A stretch of DNA of 64,000 nt from assembly GCF_900113175.1 (NCBI RefSeq), contig NZ_FOOK01000010.1, positions 1 through 64,000 of the forward strand. Direction: 5' to 3'. This DNA comes from Planifilum fulgidum. GTDB lineage: Bacteria > Bacillota > Bacilli > Thermoactinomycetales > DSM-44946. The number at the start of each line of letters is the position of its first letter. Within the stretch, counting starts at the first letter, position 1. Under the pieces are notes generated by a model. It ran no database searches, was not told where the DNA came from, and worked only from the letters and a program-made list of their open reading frames with translations. Position numbers and translations under genes: made by a program. Below, one piece after another: positions 38,883 to 47,481 of this stretch.

Positions 38883-39725
38883 GTGCCGCTGACGTCGCCG
38901 AAAGAACTGCTTGCGGACGCGTATCGGAACCGTTACGCCGTCGCCGCCTTCGCCGCACACAATATGGAGATGATGCGGGCGGTGGTGGAGGCGGCGGAGG
39001 AGGCGGGGGCGCCGGTGATCCTGCAGACCACCCCCGCCACCCTCCGGTATGCGGGCCTGGAATCGATTGTGGCCATGGCCCGGGCGGCGGCCGAAGGGGC
39101 CAAGGTGCCCGTGGCCCTGCACCTGGACCACGGAGACACCTTTGAAACGGTGGTCCGCTGCCTCCGGGCCGGTTATACGTCCGTCATGGTGGATGCCTCG
39201 CGGCTGCCTTTTCTGGAGAATGCCGCCTTCGTGGCCAAGGTGACGGAGGCGGCCCACGCCGCCGGGGTGCCGGTGGAGGCGGAATTGGGAACGATCGGCG
39301 GGGCGGAGGAGGGCGGGGCGGGAGAGGAGGAACTTACCGATCCCGAGGCGGCGGAAGAGTTCGTGCGAAGGACGGGCATCGATTTCCTGGCCCCGGCCTT
39401 CGGAACCGTCCACGGGGTATACAAGGGAGAAATCCGGCTGGATTTCTCCCGCCTGGAAGCCATCTCCCGCCGCGTCGGCCTTCCCCTTGTGATGCACGGC
39501 GCCTCCGGCGTTCCCGGGGAGATGATCCGCCGGGCCATCGCCCGCGGCGTCAGCAAGGTCAACTTTTCCACGGAACTGAAACGGGCCTTTGTCCGCCAAT
39601 TGCGGAATTATCTGTCGAATCATCCCGAGGAGACCGATCCCCGCCGGATTTTGCTCCCGGCGAGGGAAGCGGTGAAACAGATCGCCAAAAGAAAAATCGA
39701 GATCGTGAGCGGGGTTGTGCCGTGA
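38883..39725 (+). CDS. Class II ketose-bisphosphate aldolase (KbaY/GatY-like)
   Basis: 280 residues. The catalytic Asp-82 and zinc ligand His-83 are in ALHLDHGD. The other zinc ligands are His-176 (GTVHGVYK) and His-204 (VMHGASGVP). The size and sequence suit fructose- or tagatose-1,6-bisphosphate aldolases. Within this operon, cleavage of tagatose 1,6-bisphosphate to triose phosphates is plausible; fructose bisphosphate cannot be excluded. It starts with GTG four bases after the SIS gene and overlaps the kinase gene by four bases. Confidence 0.88.
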   Translation: MPLTSPKELLADAYRNRYAVAAFAAHNMEMMRAVVEAAEEAGAPVILQTTPATLRYAGLESIVAMARAAAEGAKVPVALHLDHGDTFETVVRCLRAGYTSVMVDASRLPFLENAAFVAKVTEAAHAAGVPVEAELGTIGGAEEGGAGEEELTDPEAAEEFVRRTGIDFLAPAFGTVHGVYKGEIRLDFSRLEAISRRVGLPLVMHGASGVPGEMIRRAIARGVSKVNFSTELKRAFVRQLRNYLSNHPEETDPRRILLPAREAVKQIAKRKIEIVSGVVP

Positions 39726-40657
39726 TTACCGCAGTCTGTCTCAATCCGGCCGTCGACAAAACCTACCGGGTGTTCTCCCTTCAGCCTGGACGCATCCACC
39801 GGGTGGAAAGGGTGGAGGCCTGTCCCGGTGGCAAGGGAATCAACGTGGCCAAGGTGCTGAAACGGCTCGGCCTCGACATCCGGGTGACGGGCTTCATCGG
39901 GGGAGGGGCGGGTGACGCCCTCCTCCGGGGGCTTGACCGGTGGGACATTCCCCACCGCATGGTGCGCATTCCCGGCGAAACCCGCACCTGTCTCAACATT
40001 TTGGAGGAGGTCCGCCGGACGCAAACGGAATTTTTGGAGCCGGGGCCCGCGGTGCCGCCTAAGAAGTGGGAGGCGTTGAAGGAGACGGTGGCGGAGATGG
40101 CGGAAAAAAGCCGGGTGGTCGTCCTTTCGGGCAGCCTTCCCCCCGGATTGGCGGCGGACGCCTACTATGAATTGATTTCCCTTGTTCAATCCCGGCGTGC
40201 CAAAGCCATCGTCGATACCGGGGGCGCTCCCCTGGCCCGGGCTCTGGAAGCCCGTCCCTTCACGGTGAAACCCAACGGGGCGGAGATGGCCTCCCTGTTT
40301 CAAAGGGAAGAGATGAGCGATTCGGAGCGGATCGGAGTGCTCCGGGAATGGAACCGAGGGGGCATCCCCCTCGCCTGTGTCACGCTGGGAGAACGAGGGG
40401 CCATCGCTTCGATGGAGGGACGCGTTTACCGGGTGATTCCCCCAAAGATCGAGGCGGTCAACCCCGTCGGATCCGGAGATGCCTTCGCCGCGGGGTTGGC
40501 GGCCGGTCTCGACCGGGGGGAAGGGATCGAGTCGGCCCTGGCTCTGGCCGCCGCGTCGGCCGCGTCCAACGCCCTGCATCTCCAGGCGGGACAGGTGAAC
40601 GCGGAGCAGGTGGCATCACTCAAGCGGAAGGTGCATGTGGCGATTCTGTCCCCTTGA
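39722..40657 (+). CDS. PfkB-family hexose-phosphate kinase (tagatose-6-P or fructose-1-P kinase)
   Basis: 311 residues. It shows the LacC/FruK pattern: N-terminal TAVCLNPAVDKTYRV, EACPGGKGINVAKVLKRLG, then FTVKPNGAEM and the catalytic Asp-253 in NPVGSGDAFAAG. The family covers 1-phosphofructokinase and tagatose-6-phosphate kinase. With the SIS isomerase and class II aldolase upstream it completes a tagatose-type route to triose phosphates. Its start overlaps the aldolase stop (GTGA). The stop codon lies in the loop of the terminator. Confidence 0.87.
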   Translation: MITAVCLNPAVDKTYRVFSLQPGRIHRVERVEACPGGKGINVAKVLKRLGLDIRVTGFIGGGAGDALLRGLDRWDIPHRMVRIPGETRTCLNILEEVRRTQTEFLEPGPAVPPKKWEALKETVAEMAEKSRVVVLSGSLPPGLAADAYYELISLVQSRRAKAIVDTGGAPLARALEARPFTVKPNGAEMASLFQREEMSDSERIGVLREWNRGGIPLACVTLGERGAIASMEGRVYRVIPPKIEAVNPVGSGDAFAAGLAAGLDRGEGIESALALAAASAASNALHLQAGQVNAEQVASLKRKVHVAILSP

Positions 40658-40673
40658 GGGGCTTTTTCTTTTT
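40650..40673 (+). terminator. Short terminator of the amino-sugar operon
   Basis: CCCC-TTGA-GGGG followed by CTTTTTCTTTTT. The stem is only four or five pairs, but the T-tract is strong. Confidence 0.5.
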
Positions 40674-40726
40674 CCCCATCGGCTCCCCGGAAGGCGCTTT
40701 CCGCCTTCGCGGATGAATCCCTTTCC

Positions 40727-40755
40727 TTGCGTGAATACTATATTTGTGATACAAT
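40727..40755 (+). promoter_or_regulatory. Promoter of the DUF1538-PII operon
   Basis: TTGCGT, 17-bp spacer, TACAAT, followed by a 115-base leader before the first start codon. The leader is C/T-rich and shows no clear riboswitch. Confidence 0.6.
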
Positions 40756-40876
40756 GCAATAAGTGTTTTTTTGGGTAAAATCCCCCCTCAGACCTACCCC
40801 TTTTCCCCTTGAGCAGGTTGTTTTTGTTCCCCTTTCTCAGGCGCTGCGGTGGAATATAACAGGAAAGGAGAACACC

Positions 40877-41569
40877 ATGGAACAGGTCAAGGAAAAGATT
40901 TTGGAGGTGCTCTCTGCGGTCCTGCCCATCACCCTGGTTGTGATTTTGCTGCAGTTCACCATCATCTGGCTCCCCATGGAGGTGTTCATCCAGTTTCTGA
41001 TCGGCGCAGTGATGGTAACCACCGGTCTCATCCTTTTCCTGATCGGCGTCGAGGTGGGGCTCCTGCCGGTGGGGGAAATGATCGGTTCGACCCTGCCGAA
41101 GACCAAGAAGCTGTGGATGTTGGTGCTCTTCGGCTTCATCTTCGGCTTTGTGGTCACCGTCGCCGAGCCGGATGTCCGGGTGCTGGCCCTTCAGGTGGAT
41201 CAGGTGTCGAATGGAGCGGTCCCGAAGAACATCCTGATCTATTCCGTCGCCCTCGGCGTGGGGCTGTTCGTGGCGCTGGCGATGCTGCGGATCATCTTCA
41301 ATATTTCCATCACGCTCCTTCTGTTCATCAGTTATGCCCTGGTCTTTCTGCTCGCCCTGTTTACACCGGGTGAGTTCGCCCCGGTTTCCTTCGATTCCGG
41401 CGGAGTGACCACCGGACCGATCACCGTCCCCTTCATCGTCTCCCTCGGCGTGGGCGTCGCTTCCGTCATGCGGGGGAAAAGCTCTTCCGGTGACGGATTC
41501 GGCCTGGTCGCCCTCGCTTCCATCGGGCCGATTCTGGCGGTGATGCTGATGGGGGTGCTGTACGGATGA
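40877..41569 (+). CDS. DUF1538 membrane protein, first of a pair
   Basis: 230 residues with about seven hydrophobic helices. The motif FDSGGVTTGPITVPFI (near residues 173-188) and AEPDVRVLALQVDQVS mark the DUF1538 family, a group of putative membrane transport proteins with no established function. AAAGGAG precedes the ATG at 40877; the frame further upstream lies in the leader. The next DUF1538 gene overlaps its stop by four bases and a tandem PII-like gene follows, so the three probably form one functional unit. Confidence 0.8.
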   Translation: MEQVKEKILEVLSAVLPITLVVILLQFTIIWLPMEVFIQFLIGAVMVTTGLILFLIGVEVGLLPVGEMIGSTLPKTKKLWMLVLFGFIFGFVVTVAEPDVRVLALQVDQVSNGAVPKNILIYSVALGVGLFVALAMLRIIFNISITLLLFISYALVFLLALFTPGEFAPVSFDSGGVTTGPITVPFIVSLGVGVASVMRGKSSSGDGFGLVALASIGPILAVMLMGVLYG

Positions 41570-42315
41570 ATATCCGCGTGTGGGAAGGATTCGGTGAAGT
41601 CCTCTGGGAAGTGGCGATGGCCCTCTTTCCGATGCTGCTGTTCTTTTTGTTTTTCCATTTCTTCTTTCTCAAGCTGCCCGGGAAAAAACTGAAGGATATT
41701 TTTGTCGGGATGGTCTTGACCTTCCTGGGACTGGCCCTGTTTCTGCAGGGGGTCCACATCGGTTTTATGCCCGCCGGGGAAGCGATGGGCGAAATTCTCG
41801 TGTCGAAATCGGTCCGCTGGATCGTGATTCCCATCGGTTTTGTCCTTGGATTTTTGGCCATTTTCGCCGAACCGGCCGTGCGGGTTTTGAACCACGAAGT
41901 GGAGAAGGTTTCGGGGGGCTATATCCCGGCCAAGGTGCTGCTGTACACCCTGTCGATCGGGGTGGCGATTTCCGTGGCGCTCGCCATGGTGCGCATCCTG
42001 TGGGACATTTCCCTGTGGTATCTGATTGTTCCGGGATATGCGATCGCCTTTATCATCGCTTTTCGTTCCAAAAAAGACTTTGTTTCCATCGCCTTTGACG
42101 CCGGCGGGGCGGCCACCGGTCCGATGACCGTCACCTTCATCCTGTCCATCGCCATCGGGTTCGCCTCGGGGATGGAAGGACGGGATCCGCTGATGGACGG
42201 TTTCGGGATGATCGCTCTGGTGGCTCTCACACCGGTTCTCACCGTGCTCACCCTGGGGCTCCTGTACGGCAGAAAGGAGAAAGCGAAAGATGAGCAAACA
42301 GCTCAGTCCGCATAA
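41566..42315 (+). CDS. DUF1538 membrane protein, second of a pair
   Basis: 249 residues, paralogous to the preceding gene. It repeats the motifs AEPAVRVLNHEVEKVS and FDAGGAATGPMTVTFI between hydrophobic helices, and ends in a charged tail (GRKEKAKDEQ). The two proteins probably assemble into a heteromeric channel or transporter, as two halves of a pseudo-symmetric unit. The overlap with the upstream gene (ATGA) and with the PII gene downstream (26 bp) indicates tight translational coupling. Confidence 0.8.
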   Translation: MNIRVWEGFGEVLWEVAMALFPMLLFFLFFHFFFLKLPGKKLKDIFVGMVLTFLGLALFLQGVHIGFMPAGEAMGEILVSKSVRWIVIPIGFVLGFLAIFAEPAVRVLNHEVEKVSGGYIPAKVLLYTLSIGVAISVALAMVRILWDISLWYLIVPGYAIAFIIAFRSKKDFVSIAFDAGGAATGPMTVTFILSIAIGFASGMEGRDPLMDGFGMIALVALTPVLTVLTLGLLYGRKEKAKDEQTAQSA

Positions 42316-43024
42316 ATTGATCGTCACCATTTTGAAAAAGGGAATGGCCCGCGCCGCGGTTCAGGAGGCCAAGAAGGCCGGCGCGAGAGGGGCTACGGTG
42401 ATATACGGACGGGGGACCGGGATTCACGAGCGAACCTTTTTGGGTATTCACTGGAATCCGGAGAAGGAAGTGGTTCTCACCCTGGTTCCCGCCGAGCAGG
42501 TGGAGACCATATTGAACGCCCTGGTGAAGGCCGGCAAACTGAATAAGCCGGGAACCGGGATCGGTTTTGTCCTGGATACGAAGAAAATCGGGGGGATCAC
42601 AAGCCCGGCCGGTTCCGTCCCCTCCGACCGCGAGACCCGGGAGGTGAAGGAAGTGGAAAACACGCCGATCCAGTACGATTTGATCGTCACCATCGTGAAC
42701 AAAGGCTACGAGGATGTCGTGGTGGATGCCAGCAAGAAGGCGGGAGCCGAGGGAGGCACGATCATTTCCGGCAGGGGGACCGGCATCCATGAACACGCCA
42801 AACTGTTCAACATCCCGATCGAACCGGAAAAGAACATCGTGCTCACTCTGATCGACCGGAAAAAAACCGAGGCCGTCCTGGAAAAGATCATGGAAGAGGC
42901 GGAACTCAACAAACCCGGACGGGGAATCGCCTTTGTGATGGAAGTGGAACGGGCCGTGGGCATCAACCACGCCTTGAACCGGATGGTCAACGAGCAGATC
43001 AAAAAGACCCAAAGCAACTCGTGA
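42290..43024 (+). CDS. Tandem PII-like signalling protein
   Basis: 244 residues made of two PII-type ferredoxin-like domains (about 8-110 and 127-235). The first carries HKLIVTILKKGMARAAVQEA and YGRGTGIHERTFLGIH; the second YDLIVTIVNKGYEDVVVDAS and SGRGTGIHEHAKLFNIPI. PII proteins bind ATP, ADP or 2-oxoglutarate and gate transporters such as AmtB. Neither domain shows the classic T-loop Tyr of GlnB. By analogy this one should bind and regulate the two DUF1538 membrane proteins encoded just upstream. The fusion of two domains in one chain is unusual. Confidence 0.82.
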   Translation: MSKQLSPHKLIVTILKKGMARAAVQEAKKAGARGATVIYGRGTGIHERTFLGIHWNPEKEVVLTLVPAEQVETILNALVKAGKLNKPGTGIGFVLDTKKIGGITSPAGSVPSDRETREVKEVENTPIQYDLIVTIVNKGYEDVVVDASKKAGAEGGTIISGRGTGIHEHAKLFNIPIEPEKNIVLTLIDRKKTEAVLEKIMEEAELNKPGRGIAFVMEVERAVGINHALNRMVNEQIKKTQSNS

Positions 43025-43104
43025 AAATCTCCCCCCGCGCTTTTGGCCGGCCATGGCCGAGGGATTGCCGCGGGGGTTTCTCGGATATGCTCCTTGACGG
43101 TTCA

Positions 43105-43129
43105 CCCTCCTTCCAAGGAGGGCTTTTTT
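43105..43129 (+). terminator. Terminator of the DUF1538-PII operon
   Basis: CCCTCCTT pairs with AAGGAGGG around two bases, followed by CTTTTTT. Confidence 0.85.
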
Positions 43130-43338
43130 GTGCGGATGGGCGGGGATCTCCGGATCAGGGGCTTTCTTTCCTTCGCCGGGGAATTGGAGAGATTTCCGGG
43201 CAAGGGATTGATCGAAAGTTCCGCCGATCGGCAGAGGGAAAACGTTTCCCCATGCGTGATCCATAGATAAAATGAAGATGTGAAATCAAGGGCCCGCGAC
43301 GTCCCAGAGCGGCTCAAACTGCGAAGGGAGCGATATCG

Positions 43339-44307
43339 TTGTTTCCAATCCCTGAACTGAAAGACATCCTGAAAGCGCGGAAAAACATTTCTCCCTGGGT
43401 TCGGGAAACACCGCTGGAATACCACCGAGGGCTCAGCGCCCAGCTGGGGGCTGAGGTTTATCTGAAAATGGAAATGATGCGGGAAACGCGGGCCTTCAAA
43501 ATTCGCGGGGCTTGCCACTTCATCGCGGAACTGGAACAGGAGGAGCGGGAAAGGGGGGTGATCGCCGCCTCGGGGGGCAGCCACGCGCTGGGGGTTGCCT
43601 ATGCCGCTTCCGTGATGAAGGTTCCGGCCGTCATCGTGGTGACGACGCGCGCCCCGAAGCATATCGCGGAGAGTTGCCGCCTGTACGGGGCGGAAGTGAT
43701 CGTGGCCGGGGAGGTGTACGACGATGCCTGCGGGATCGCGATGAAGATCGCCGAGGAACGCGGCTTGACCTTTATTCACTCCTATGACCACCCGGCGATC
43801 GTGGCGGGGCAGGGAACCGTCGGGTTGGAGATTTTCCAGCAGCTCCCCGATCCCGATGTCATCCTCTGTCCGGTGGGCGGGGGCGGGTTGATCAACGGCG
43901 TGATGATCACTGCCGAGGCTTTCCGCCCGCAAACGGAAGTCTGGGGCGTGGAACCCGAAGGGGCGCCCGCGATGACGGAAAGCCTCCGGGCGGGAAAGCG
44001 CGTCCGGCTCGAAAATCCGCGCAGTGTCGCCGACAAATTGGTCACGAAGGAAGTGGGGAGATTAAACTTCGAAATGGCCCGAAGGCGCATTCCCCGGATG
44101 GTCACCGTCTCGGAGGAGCAGATCCTTCATGCGATGTATCTTCTGATGTCCCGGGCCAATTTGTGGGCGGAAGGGGCCGCCGCCTCGGCACTGGCCGCCG
44201 CATGGAAGGAGAGGGAGGATCTCCGGGGGAAAAAAGTGGTTCTGATCTTGACCGGAGGAAATGTGGACGCCGCGGTCATCCGGCAGGTTTTGGAGCGGCA
44301 CGCCTGA
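43339..44307 (+). CDS. PLP-dependent threonine/serine dehydratase-like protein
   Basis: 322 residues of the fold type II PLP family. The Schiff-base Lys is Lys-54 in RAFKIRGA. The substrate loop is ASGGSHALGVAYA rather than the usual SAGNHAQG, and the phosphate-binding loop is VGGGGLINGV. The C-terminus ends in LTGGNVDAAVI without an ACT regulatory domain, so it resembles the catabolic enzyme. Serine racemase or another beta-elimination enzyme is possible given the altered loop. The TTG start follows AAGGGAG by eight bases; no in-frame ATG is suitable. Confidence 0.8.
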   Translation: MFPIPELKDILKARKNISPWVRETPLEYHRGLSAQLGAEVYLKMEMMRETRAFKIRGACHFIAELEQEERERGVIAASGGSHALGVAYAASVMKVPAVIVVTTRAPKHIAESCRLYGAEVIVAGEVYDDACGIAMKIAEERGLTFIHSYDHPAIVAGQGTVGLEIFQQLPDPDVILCPVGGGGLINGVMITAEAFRPQTEVWGVEPEGAPAMTESLRAGKRVRLENPRSVADKLVTKEVGRLNFEMARRRIPRMVTVSEEQILHAMYLLMSRANLWAEGAAASALAAAWKEREDLRGKKVVLILTGGNVDAAVIRQVLERHA

Positions 44308-44423
44308 AAGCAGGGGCCTGGGCTTTTCCCGGCGGCCTTCCAAAGGCCGCCAAATGCGATGGGTAAAGTTGGGGGGTATGCCCGCTCCGCCTCGGAAGGC
44401 AGGCTAAAGACGGGTGAGTTTCG

Positions 44424-45449
44424 ATGAAGCCCTTTGAGCCGGAATGGGTTTTTTTCGAACCGGAAGCATTGAACTATCCCCTGGGGGAGGAGTTGTACAG
44501 AAGGTATAAGGGCAGCGGAATTCCCGTGCGCATGACCACCTCCCACAACCGGGTGACGGGCATCCCCGGCCGGACCGAGGCGGAGAAATACCGCAACGCC
44601 AAACGAACCCTGGTCGTCGGGGTGAGAAAAACCCTGCAATTCGACACCTCCAAACCCTCGGCGGAATACGCCCTGCCGCTGGCGACCGGGTGCATGGGGC
44701 ACTGCCACTATTGTTATTTGCAGACCACGATGGGAAACCGTCCCTACGTCCGGGTATACGTCAATCTGGAGGAGATCTTTGCGGCGGCCCGGAAATACAT
44801 CCGGGAGCGTGCCCCGGCGATCACCCGTTTCGAAGCGGCCTGCACTTCCGATCCCGTGGGCGTCGAACACATCACCGGATCCCTGAAGCGGGCGATCGAG
44901 TTCATGGGTCGTCAGGAGCTGGGGCGCCTTCGCTTCGTGACCAAATACAGCCACGTGGATTCCCTGTTGGATGCCGACCACCGCGGGCACACCCATTTTC
45001 GCTTCAGCATCAACGCCGATCACGTGGTGAAATTTTTCGAACCGGGAACCTCGCCGCTTTCCGACCGTCTGGAGGCGGCGGGAAAGGTGGCCCGGGCGGG
45101 TTATCCGCTGGGGTTCATCATCGCGCCCCTGATGATCTTCGACGGGTGGAAAGAGGGCTATGGGCGCATGCTGGAGGAGCTGCGGGACCGGCTTCCCCCG
45201 GAGGCGGAGGAAGGCCTTACCTTCGAGCTGATCACCCACCGGTTCACGAAGGCGGCAAAACGGGTCATCCTGAAGCGATATCCCAAAACCCGCTTGGAGA
45301 TGGACGAGGAAAGGCGGAAAAAGAAATGGGGAAAATACGGGAGGGTGAAATACGTGTACCGGGATGCGGAGATGGAGGCCCTGAAAGATTATATGGAGGA
45401 ATGGATCGGCCGTCTGTTTCCTTCGGCGAAAATCCTGTATTTCACCTGA
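44424..45449 (+). CDS. splB: Spore photoproduct lyase
   Basis: 341 residues of a radical SAM enzyme that splits the 5-thyminyl-dihydrothymine photoproduct in spore DNA during germination. The cluster cysteines are 90, 94 and 97 in GCMGHCHYCYLQTTMGN. The conserved catalytic Cys-140 lies in EAACTSDPVG, matching the H-donor Cys of characterised lyases. Its presence indicates a spore-former. ACGGGTGAG precedes the ATG. No splA-like gene is seen upstream. Expression late in sporulation is expected but no clear sigma-G promoter was confirmed. Confidence 0.94.
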   Translation: MKPFEPEWVFFEPEALNYPLGEELYRRYKGSGIPVRMTTSHNRVTGIPGRTEAEKYRNAKRTLVVGVRKTLQFDTSKPSAEYALPLATGCMGHCHYCYLQTTMGNRPYVRVYVNLEEIFAAARKYIRERAPAITRFEAACTSDPVGVEHITGSLKRAIEFMGRQELGRLRFVTKYSHVDSLLDADHRGHTHFRFSINADHVVKFFEPGTSPLSDRLEAAGKVARAGYPLGFIIAPLMIFDGWKEGYGRMLEELRDRLPPEAEEGLTFELITHRFTKAAKRVILKRYPKTRLEMDEERRKKKWGKYGRVKYVYRDAEMEALKDYMEEWIGRLFPSAKILYFT

Positions 45450-45463
45450 AATCCCGGAAAGAG

Positions 45464-45502
45464 AAAAACGTTTCCCGACCTTGCGTCGGGAAACGTTTTT
45501 TT
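45464..45502. terminator. Bidirectional terminator between splB and tRNA-Ala
   Basis: CGTTTCCCGAC pairs with GTCGGGAAACG around five bases, with A-run before and T-run after, so both directions end in T-tracts. Confidence 0.85.
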
Positions 45503-45577
45503 GGTGGAGCTAACGGGACTCGAACCCGTGACCTCTACACTGCCAGTGTAGCGCTCTCCCAGCTGAGCTATAGCCCC
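45502..45577 (-). tRNA. tRNA-Ala (anticodon GGC)
   Basis: On the minus strand: acceptor GGGGCTA pairing with TAGCTCC (one G-U), D arm AGCTCAGCTGGGAGAGC, anticodon loop CTGGCAG giving GGC, T arm GGTTCGAGTCC, and encoded CCA. Confidence 0.94.
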
Positions 45578-45640
45578 ATGCGTCTATATTGTTCCCGGTG
45601 CGACCGGCTTGATTCCTTCCCCAACCGGCCGACATGTAAC

Positions 45641-45669
45641 ATTATAATGGAGCTGGTCCGAAAAGTAAA
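45641..45669 (-). promoter_or_regulatory. Promoter of tRNA-Ala
   Basis: Minus strand TTTACT, 17-bp spacer, perfect TATAAT; predicted leader of about 57 bases. Confidence 0.6.
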
Positions 45670-45776
45670 GTGTTTTTTTCTGGTCGGGGGAATTTTCTTT
45701 TCCGGGGGAAGCGGCGGCAAAAGGCGCAATCCGTCCGGCCGCCGCCTTCCGCACGGAAACGGGGCCGGGCGGCTTT

Positions 45777-47450
45777 TCAAAATCGCCCCGAACGGAAAAT
45801 GGAAAACATCAGCCACAGGATCATCAGCAGGGCGATGACAAACCCCAGCTGAATCGCGGGGCTGTTCAGCAGCAGAGCGGGACGGTTGCTCAGGGAAAGT
45901 CCGATGATCAATCCGGTCATGATGATGCTGAAGGCGAGAAGCAGGATGCTGAAGGTGAGCCGATTGCTGATCCGCTCCAGTCTTTTCAGAAACAGTTCCA
46001 ACCGGGGGATCTCCATCTGGACGCGGAATTTCCCCCGGCGAAGATCGCGGATGAGGGCCTGCAGATCCTGCGGGATTTCGGACAGCATTTCCCCGTATTC
46101 GGTGACGTTTTTCCACAGGCGGTCCGCCACCCGGCGGGGATCCAGTCTCTCCCGGATCAGCCGGTTGCCGAAGGGCATGGCGATCTCCATCATGTTCAAT
46201 TCCGGGTGAAGCTGGGCGGCGACGCCCTCCATCACCAGGATCGCCTTGCCGGCGAGGGTCAGGTTGGCAGGGATGCGGATCCGGTGGCGGGAAGCCACCT
46301 GGAACAGGTCCCGGATCGCGTCGCCGAGCCGGATCCGGGAGAGAGGCACGGCGGTATACTTGTCGCGCAGGCGATCCGTATCCAGCCACAACTGTTCCAT
46401 GTCGACATCCTCGGGGACGATTCCCATCCGAAGGAGCGTCTTGATGACCCCGTCGGTGTTTTGGCGGAGCATGGCCAGGATCAGGCGGATGAAGTGGTCT
46501 TTGGTCTCGGGGCCGAACCGGCCCACCAGCCCGAAATCGATGAAGGCGAGGCTTCCATCCGGAAGCACGAACAGATTTCCGGGGTGAGGGTCTGCGTGGA
46601 AAAAGCCTTCCATCAGGATCTGGTGGAGCATCGCCTTCACGTACCGCTCGGCCAACGCCCTGCGGTCGTGGCCCGATGCCGCCAGCCGGGCCTCGTCCGT
46701 CATTTTGACGCCGGAGATGAATTCCATCGTCAGGACGTTTTGCCGGGTGTATTCCCAGTATATCTTCGGGATGCGGACGCTTTCGTCCCCGGCGAACTGG
46801 GCGGCGATCCGTTCGGCGTTGTTCCCCTCGTTGGCAAAATCCAGTTCGGACTCCAGCGCTTCGGCGAATTCCTCCACCACCTGCCGCAACCGCATGCGGG
46901 CGGCCCACTTGAACCGGTGGTCGGCGATGGAGGCCAGGTCGCGGAGAATTTCCAGATCGGCCTCGACGATCGTTTCGATGAACGGGCGTCGGACTTTCAC
47001 CGCCACTTCTTCGCCGGTGGTCAGCACGGCCCGGTGCACCTGGCCGATCGATGCGGCCGCCAGGGGGGTCTCGTCGAACCGGGAGAAAATCTTCTCCAGG
47101 GGACCCAGTTCCCTCTCGATCGTCCGCCGCACATCGGAGAAGGGAAACGGAGAGATGTGATCCTGCAGATTTTCCAGCTCCCGGAGAATGTCCTCGGAAA
47201 ACAGGTCGCTGCGGGTGCTGGCGATCTGTCCCATCTTGATGAAGGTGGGTCCCAGATCTTCCAGCACCATCCGGATCCGTTTCCCGTACGTCTTCGGATC
47301 GGGCGGTTCGCTGCCGGTCACCAGGCGTTTCGGAAGGGAGAGCATCGAGCGCAGACCCAGTTCTTCCACCACAAAGCCGAAGCCGTGACGGGCGAGGGCG
47401 ACGGCGATTTCCCTATAGCGGCTCATGTAGCGGATTCTTCTGCCGATCAT
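45777..47450 (-). CDS. UbiB/ABC1 (AarF) family atypical kinase
   Basis: 557 residues. The UbiB-type motifs appear in order: the KxGQ segment FIKMGQIASTRSDLF, the Ala-rich loop AAASIGQVHRA in place of a Gly-rich loop, VAVKVRRPFIE, then HADPHPGNLFV and AFIDFGLVGRFG. Two transmembrane helices close the protein (about 500-552), a common membrane anchor. Family members are ATPases or kinases acting in isoprenoid quinone synthesis; this lineage probably makes menaquinone, so the exact role is unknown. It starts 31 bp after the phasin-like gene and forms a unit with it. Confidence 0.88.
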   Translation of the reverse strand: MIGRRIRYMSRYREIAVALARHGFGFVVEELGLRSMLSLPKRLVTGSEPPDPKTYGKRIRMVLEDLGPTFIKMGQIASTRSDLFSEDILRELENLQDHISPFPFSDVRRTIERELGPLEKIFSRFDETPLAAASIGQVHRAVLTTGEEVAVKVRRPFIETIVEADLEILRDLASIADHRFKWAARMRLRQVVEEFAEALESELDFANEGNNAERIAAQFAGDESVRIPKIYWEYTRQNVLTMEFISGVKMTDEARLAASGHDRRALAERYVKAMLHQILMEGFFHADPHPGNLFVLPDGSLAFIDFGLVGRFGPETKDHFIRLILAMLRQNTDGVIKTLLRMGIVPEDVDMEQLWLDTDRLRDKYTAVPLSRIRLGDAIRDLFQVASRHRIRIPANLTLAGKAILVMEGVAAQLHPELNMMEIAMPFGNRLIRERLDPRRVADRLWKNVTEYGEMLSEIPQDLQALIRDLRRGKFRVQMEIPRLELFLKRLERISNRLTFSILLLAFSIIMTGLIIGLSLSNRPALLLNSPAIQLGFVIALLMILWLMFSIFRSGRF

Positions 47451-47481
47451 GGGTCATTCCCCTTGACGATGGAGATGGCTG

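Noticed and set aside
43235-43250. GGGAAAACGTTTCCCC palindrome, possible cre site
   Set aside because: Mismatches the CcpA consensus at key positions and no promoter can be placed around it with confidence.
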